A stretch of 9,905 nucleotides of DNA from JAZLGI01 sp045616225 (GTDB lineage: Bacteria; Spirochaetota; Spirochaetia; Sphaerochaetales; Sphaerochaetaceae). Below the pieces are notes generated by a model. That model made no database searches. It was given only the letters and a program-made list of their open reading frames with translations, and had not been told where the DNA came from. Positions 5,682 through 9,905 of the stretch are shown here, one piece after another. The position numbers were made by a program, and so were the translations under genes. Each line of letters begins with the position of its first letter. Position 1 is the first letter of the stretch. The stretch is from assembly GCA_045616225.1 (NCBI GenBank), contig JAZLGI010000025.1, positions 1 to 9,905 on the forward strand, read 5' to 3'.

Positions 5682-7835
5682 TTGGAATACCAAAAAGTTG
5701 TACCTGTATTCAAAGCTTGGGCATACTCTTATTGCAATAAAGCCTTAGACTCTTTTTCTGATAAAAGCAACTTAACAGATATCCTGTTTAAAAGGATATG
5801 GATAATCTCAGGTCCGGTAATAAGAAAATATACTGAACAATACATAGAATCTAAAAACCCGTTCTTTGCATTATCGGAAGATCTTGTTCCTCAAGAAGAT
5901 ATAGACACTTACATTACAGAAGTTAAATCTCTTTTGGCAGGAAAGGATATTGATTATTTTAATGATGAATACCCTCTTCTGAGTAAGAGAATCAAAGAAC
6001 AAACTACTGCATTTATTGATTTTGTAAATGAAATGATCCAAAGGATTAATCTTAATAAGAAAGATATTTCCAAGTATCTCTTAAGTGGGAAAGAGTTTTC
6101 TGAAATACTTGGCTTTTCTGCCGATGGAGCCGATGTTCATAACAACGGAAAATTTACAACTGTAGTTGAAACAGATGCAGGGAAATTTGTTTTTAAGCCT
6201 CACGATTGTAAAACAGACCTCTTGTTTAAGAAAATCTGCAGCACTTATTTTAACACTTCCATTAAGGTTCCGGACATTTTATATGTGAATGAAGATTATT
6301 CATTTGAGCAATTCATAACAAACAACCCGGCAGATACTGAAGAAAAGGCTTCATTCTACTATGAGAATCTTGGGGCTCTGTGTTCACTGCTGACCTTCTT
6401 AAACGGTACTGATTATCATGAAGAAAACCTTCTTGCAGACGGATGCTGTCCTGTTCCTATAGATTTGGAAACGATAATAATGGGAGTACATCCTGATACA
6501 AATGACGATGTTCAGATGTCTGCATTTTCTACCTCCATGTTCTCTTTAAAATCGTCAAACGTTCAGGAAAGAGAAACAAGTGCATTGTTTGATTTGTCGG
6601 ACTATAATGTTTCCTGTCCTGTAGTAAACGGAAAAAGAGAAAGTGCAGTAAAGTACCGCTCTTCCTTTAAACGGGGTTTTGAAAAGAACTACAGATACTG
6701 TCTTTCAAATAAGAATAAGCTGTTGAAAATGCTCTCAGAAGATCCGTCTTTGAAGATAAGGATTCTGCTTAGAAATACAAATTACTATGCAGTATTCTCT
6801 GATGAAGTTAATTCATGGAAGTCTTTAAGGGGCGATATCAGTGATTCAATGTTAATTGAAAAGCTTAGCTCCGGTATGCCGGAAAAAGTAGCTGCAAAGG
6901 AGTTTTCTTTCATGAAGAAAGGAGACATTCCTTATTTCTATGTTAAGCCGTTCTCAAAGAGTGTTTTTTCACTTGAAGGGGAAGTCTGTGAAAACTATTT
7001 TGCATTGACTCCTTTTGAGTATTTGAAAGAATGCCTCTCTAAAAGAAATCCCGATGAACTTGAATTTGAACTTAGGGTAATAGACTTTCTTTTTGACAAT
7101 GCAATAACAAATGAGAACAAACCACGTGTGATTACCTATAAAGAGGAAGACCCTGTTAAAAGGGCAGAGAAATTGTTCAAAAATATCAAAGATTCTTTTT
7201 TTGTCTCTCCTTCCGGGGAGCTGATAATAATTGAAGTCAGAAATGAACAATATGCAGGGGCACGGGGAATTGACCTTGCAACCGGTAAAACAGGAATAGC
7301 CCTGTTCTTTGCAGCTCTATACAGCGCTTCGAATAATCCTGAAATCAAAAGGGAAAGTTTGGAGCTTTGCAACAGACTTCTGAGGGATGTTAAGAATCGG
7401 ATTGATGTGCTTTTTGCCAATGAATTATACAAAAGCGTTTTCATAGATGATTTTGGGATTAAGAAGGCACTGAACCTTATAGAAAAGTACACTGGAATTA
7501 CTTTTGCAAATGACAGTGTGTTTAAAACCCTGGATCATTTGAATGAGAGGAAGATTATCAACTCTTTAAAGAGTGACAGTGACACTGTTTATAAGGACAC
7601 GCTTTTATCAGGAAATTCTGCCATTGCCGATTGCCTTATAGAAGAATACAAGAAAACAAAGAATACTGAGCTTTTGGAAAAGGCCAGACAGATTCTATTG
7701 AAACCTGTTTATAACTATTTGCCTGAGCATTGTCCTGCTTTGTTCTGTTCAGGTTTGGGAGACGGGGCAAGCGGAATAGGCTATGAACTTATCCGCTTGG
7801 CAAAGCCTGAATTAATTGATTCTGTTTTCAATTAA
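5682..7835 (+). CDS. LanM-like protein, intact dehydratase, degenerate cyclase (LanM2)
   Basis: A 717-residue LanM homologue. The start taken is TTG at 5682, 6 nt after AGAGG (5671-5675); TTG at 5676 would add two residues but has no spacer. No nearby in-frame ATG exists. The dehydratase is the best preserved of the three: K172 (FVFKPHD), D244-Y-H246-E-E-N249, D261 (IDLE), a full elimination motif R360-ILL-R364-N-T366, and GDIPYF (414-419). The cyclase-like tail (about 500-717) is some 160 residues shorter than in LanM1. It keeps the first helices (TGKTGIALFF) and the last ones (SGNSAIADCLIEEY and GASGIGYELIRLAKPEL). The central HG and CxG motifs are absent, and CC of the CCG motif is L642-S643. 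It therefore cannot bind zinc in the LanC manner. It follows LanM1 by 25 nt and was probably once a full LanM. Likely role: dehydratase partner of LanM1. Confidence 0.87.
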   Translation: MEYQKVVPVFKAWAYSYCNKALDSFSDKSNLTDILFKRIWIISGPVIRKYTEQYIESKNPFFALSEDLVPQEDIDTYITEVKSLLAGKDIDYFNDEYPLLSKRIKEQTTAFIDFVNEMIQRINLNKKDISKYLLSGKEFSEILGFSADGADVHNNGKFTTVVETDAGKFVFKPHDCKTDLLFKKICSTYFNTSIKVPDILYVNEDYSFEQFITNNPADTEEKASFYYENLGALCSLLTFLNGTDYHEENLLADGCCPVPIDLETIIMGVHPDTNDDVQMSAFSTSMFSLKSSNVQERETSALFDLSDYNVSCPVVNGKRESAVKYRSSFKRGFEKNYRYCLSNKNKLLKMLSEDPSLKIRILLRNTNYYAVFSDEVNSWKSLRGDISDSMLIEKLSSGMPEKVAAKEFSFMKKGDIPYFYVKPFSKSVFSLEGEVCENYFALTPFEYLKECLSKRNPDELEFELRVIDFLFDNAITNENKPRVITYKEEDPVKRAEKLFKNIKDSFFVSPSGELIIIEVRNEQYAGARGIDLATGKTGIALFFAALYSASNNPEIKRESLELCNRLLRDVKNRIDVLFANELYKSVFIDDFGIKKALNLIEKYTGITFANDSVFKTLDHLNERKIINSLKSDSDTVYKDTLLSGNSAIADCLIEEYKKTKNTELLEKARQILLKPVYNYLPEHCPALFCSGLGDGASGIGYELIRLAKPELIDSVFN

Positions 7836-7876
7836 ACCGGGTTGTGTTAAATTACATATAACTAGGGTTGAAAGTA

Positions 7877-9406
7877 ATGGGTAAATATATTCTTAATAAG
7901 CGTATTGCACTTCGTTCCTGGACAAATGTTATTGCTGCATACTATATTCGCGGCAACCAAAAACCTTTTGCAATCCATGATTCAGAGTTGGATGTATTGA
8001 AAAAGTGCAACGGGGTAACTGATCTTGAAATGAATGAACCTCTTTCAAATCTTATTGAAAGAGGTTTTGTAAGAGAAGCCAAAGAAGGCGATATGCTTTC
8101 AGAATGGCAAAAGTACAGATATTTCAATAATCCTGTAGTTCCTTATATGACCTTGGAAATAACCCAGCGCTGTAACTTCAATTGTCTCCATTGCTTTAAT
8201 GCAGGTGGACTTCAGGTTCCGCGTAATGAACTTTCCTATGACCAGATTGTCAAGATTCTTGACCAGGCTGTTGAATGCGGTATTCAGAATATTCTCATGA
8301 CAGGTGGCGAGCCTATGCTTCACAAGGATTTCATGAAAATCATGCATGCAATCTATGACCGCAACCTGTGGGTTTATGAACTTAATACAAACGGATATTT
8401 CCTTACCAAAGAAATACTTCAGGAAATGAAAAACTCTCACATGAACCCAAAGATGAAAATCTCATTTGACGGTTTGGGCTATCACGATGTAATCCGAAAT
8501 TTCAACGGTTGTGAACAGAAAACACTTGATGCCATTGCTCTTTGCAAAGAGTTCGGCTTTGATGTAAGAGTCCAGATGCAGATGAACAAGTTCAATCTGG
8601 ACACTATCCTTCCTTCATTACTTAAGCTGGATTCAATGGGAGTCGATGAAGTCCGTATTTCAAGAACCACAGAATCTCCAAGATGGAATATTACATGTCC
8701 CGGCGGCTCAATACGATGGAGCGAGTTCTTTGAAAAGGGTGTTCAGATAGCCTCTGACTATGTGAAATCAGGGAATCGAAAGATGTACCTGGAGTATTGG
8801 CCTTTCCTTTCCATTTATCCTGAAAAGAAAAAGTTTGCCTGCTGGGATATCCGTTATAACGAGGACACATTCAATCTCTCAAGGCCTTTGTGCAAATGCA
8901 ACAACGGAAATATCAGCATAGGTTCAAACGGGAACGTTTATCCTTGCATGCAGATGTCAGGTGCCATGGACGGTCTTGGAGTATTGTTGGGTAATTTGTT
9001 CACCACTCCTTTACAAGAAATTCTTACAAACAGTCTTTATTCAAAGATTGCCCATGCCTGTGTAAGAGAGCGTGCTGAAAGAAACGGCAGATGCGGTAAG
9101 TGTCCTTTCTTCCATTACTGCGGAGGCGGATGTACTCTTCAGGGCATGATTTTCAATGCTGATTTGTTCGGTGCCGACAACTCCTGTTGTGTTTTCCACC
9201 GCGACGGCTGGCACAAGAAGATTGCAGATACATTCAAAGGCTGGCGTGATGCAAGACCGATTCCTGACGACATTGATCCGCAGTACCTTATTGACTTGAA
9301 CATTGATGAAGTTCCGCATATTGATATGGAAGTCCTGGCTGCTTCAAAAATCGGCTTGCTGAACTATCTGAGACATGGGTCTAGTGAAGATCGTGATGTG
9401 CTATAG
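7877..9406 (+). CDS. Radical SAM/SPASM peptide-modifying enzyme
   Basis: A 509-residue protein with ATG at 7877, 9 nt after AGGG (7864-7867); TTG at 7868 would add three residues. Residues 1 to about 90 look like a PqqD-like recognition module (FAIHDSELDVLKKC, then LIERGFV), the leader-binding RRE of many RiPP enzymes. The radical SAM core follows, with C99-NFN-C103-LH-C106 for the 4Fe-4S cluster and GGEP (143-146) for SAM binding. The C-terminal SPASM domain fits Cx9-15Gx4C then Cx2Cx5Cx3C: C341, G352, C357, C406, C409, C415, C419 and C437, with C339 and C438 adjacent. Such enzymes form thioether, C-C or epimer modifications on peptides. The gene lies 41 nt after LanM2, in the same operon. 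It probably modifies the Nif11 peptide at 2603; the reaction cannot be read from sequence. Confidence 0.9.
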   Translation: MGKYILNKRIALRSWTNVIAAYYIRGNQKPFAIHDSELDVLKKCNGVTDLEMNEPLSNLIERGFVREAKEGDMLSEWQKYRYFNNPVVPYMTLEITQRCNFNCLHCFNAGGLQVPRNELSYDQIVKILDQAVECGIQNILMTGGEPMLHKDFMKIMHAIYDRNLWVYELNTNGYFLTKEILQEMKNSHMNPKMKISFDGLGYHDVIRNFNGCEQKTLDAIALCKEFGFDVRVQMQMNKFNLDTILPSLLKLDSMGVDEVRISRTTESPRWNITCPGGSIRWSEFFEKGVQIASDYVKSGNRKMYLEYWPFLSIYPEKKKFACWDIRYNEDTFNLSRPLCKCNNGNISIGSNGNVYPCMQMSGAMDGLGVLLGNLFTTPLQEILTNSLYSKIAHACVRERAERNGRCGKCPFFHYCGGGCTLQGMIFNADLFGADNSCCVFHRDGWHKKIADTFKGWRDARPIPDDIDPQYLIDLNIDEVPHIDMEVLAASKIGLLNYLRHGSSEDRDVL

Positions 9407-9604
9407 ACTGTAAAGAAAGGTTCAATTAAATAAATTAGATAGAAAAAGGATATTACGAAAAACAGGGATAGATGACGCAAAACAGGTAATTTCGTAGAGT
9501 GATATGTCATAGAATTAAAGTAGACTGGAAATCATTGTCCTATATGGAATTATTTTAAATGGGTAATTATCTACACTACAAGTAGTTATTGTCATTTGGG
9601 TAAA
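9407..9604 (+). other. AT-rich non-coding stretch after the radical SAM gene
   Basis: No open frame with a plausible start and ribosome site was found here. There are short elements only: TACGAAA (9454-9460) inverted as TTTCGTA (9490-9496), a direct repeat AAAACAGG (9459-9466 and 9479-9486), and a weak imperfect hairpin around 9564-9590. It probably forms the 3' untranslated end of the operon transcript. Confidence 0.5.
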
Positions 9605-9639
9605 AAAAATAACTCTATACTACATATAGAGTTATTTTT
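9605..9639 (+). terminator. Bidirectional hairpin terminator, probable operon end
   Basis: A perfect 15-bp stem (9605-9619 with 9625-9639) encloses the 5-nt loop CTACA. The arms end in A5 and T5, giving a T run for the plus strand, and an A8 run upstream (9602-9609) gives a T run for the minus strand too. It is the first convincing terminator after the radical SAM gene. The stem is AT-rich, so its efficiency is uncertain. Confidence 0.7.
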
Positions 9640-9640
9640 G

Positions 9641-9748
9641 AGCGGACAGGGGATCGCCATTTGCCTCCCGGTTGTCCGGCTTCATGGCCGCCTTGGCTTC
9701 GAACAGTCCTCACGACTGTTCTCCTACCGCCTCGATTCGACCCCCCCC
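9641..9748. other. GC-rich structured element of unknown identity
   Basis: About 108 bases stand out by composition: 36 of 60 bases at 9661-9720 are G or C, in an AT-rich setting. It can fold into a stem CGGACA/TGTCCG (9643-9648 with 9673-9678) continued by GGGA/TCCC (9650-9653 with 9666-9669), several GGC/GCC pairings (9678-9698), and a perfect 8-bp hairpin GAACAGTC/GACTGTTC (9701-9708 with 9714-9721, loop CTCAC). It ends in a C8 run (9741-9748). It sits between two terminators. It may be a non-coding RNA on either strand or an interspersed repeat; no known family is recognised. Confidence 0.5.
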
Positions 9749-9760
9749 ACTATGTCGTCA

Positions 9761-9812
9761 AAACAAAAAGGGAGTGTTGCAGAATTAAAATTCTGCGGCA
9801 CTCTTTTTGTTT
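9761..9812 (+). terminator. Strong Rho-independent hairpin terminator
   Basis: A long stem pairs 9761-9785 with 9790-9812 around the loop TAAA, with a 2-nt GG bulge and two T-G pairs. The right arm ends in CTTTTTGTTTG, a T-rich tail for the plus strand; the A-rich left arm gives a tail for the minus strand as well. With the element before it, it has the form expected of a short RNA gene and its terminator, or of a terminator serving an unseen gene at the right. Confidence 0.75.
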
Positions 9813-9905
9813 GTCTACACGGCAACAATACAGTTTTCCAAGAAATCAACACACTTACAGACAATCCACCAAGGGCAAAGAGGGAGAAAAGGTCAATAAG
9901 GGCAG
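9813..9905. other. Right-edge stretch, nothing identified
   Basis: After the terminator the sequence runs to the window edge with no start codon in a good context. A GGGAG motif near 9882-9886 could be a ribosome site for a gene beginning beyond the edge, but this cannot be tested here. Confidence 0.3.

Noticed and set aside
7842..7862. Possible promoter ahead of the radical SAM gene (TATAAC at 7857-7862)
   Set aside because: No -35-like hexamer is found at 15-19 bp upstream. The gene is close enough to LanM2 to be co-transcribed.
9641..9748. tRNA gene or integron attC site in the GC-rich element (GATTCGA and GTTCTCC resemble tRNA T-arm or recombination cores)
   Set aside because: No cloverleaf with a 7-bp acceptor stem and anticodon arm could be drawn on either strand, and no paired RYYYAAC/GTTRRRY core sites are present.
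9724..9903. A minus-strand frame open from the right edge to a TAG at 9724-9726 (60 codons, first part hydrophobic)
   Set aside because: It reads straight through the hairpin terminator at 9761-9812 and the C8 run, has no visible start, and its last codons are fixed by the structured element. It is more likely a chance frame, although the tail of an off-window membrane protein cannot be fully excluded.

Overview
The window holds a lanthipeptide-type (class II) RiPP biosynthetic locus in an AT-rich genome. Genes use strong AGGAGG-type ribosome sites and TATAAT promoters, and two of the five biosynthetic genes may use TTG starts. The organism cannot be named from this sequence. A low-GC gut or rumen bacterium (Firmicute or Spirochaete) would fit, but that is a guess.

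Layout. At the left edge (2-637, +) is a GNAT acetyltransferase, probably an unrelated neighbour. It is separated from the locus by a hairpin terminator (646-677) facing the convergent gene 773-2482 (-). That gene encodes a LanM-type dehydratase that stops just after the start of the cyclase domain (here LanM3). A divergent intergenic region (2483-2602) with a dyad and candidate promoters leads to a plus-strand series: a 106-aa precursor with a Nif11-type leader and an SGG cleavage site (2603-2923), a hairpin attenuator (2949-2987), a full-length LanM with a ProcM-like CCG cyclase (3017-5656, LanM1), a second LanM lacking the cyclase metal site (5682-7835, LanM2), and a radical SAM/SPASM enzyme (7877-9406). 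The last 500 bases have no convincing gene. They contain an AT-rich hairpin terminator, a GC-rich structured element ending in a C8 run, and a strong hairpin terminator.

How it may work. All three LanM proteins keep the kinase residues for phosphorylating Ser/Thr. They differ in the phosphate-elimination motif and in the cyclase. LanM2 has a textbook elimination motif (RxxxRxT) but no zinc ligands. LanM1 has a complete CCG zinc site but a decayed elimination motif. LanM3 has a near-intact elimination motif (T to S) and no cyclase. The simplest reading is a division of labour on one precursor: LanM2 and perhaps LanM3 dehydrate, LanM1 cyclises, and the radical SAM enzyme adds a further modification. 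This is inference from motifs. No transporter, protease, immunity or regulatory gene is visible, so the cluster is either incomplete in the window or relies on genes elsewhere.
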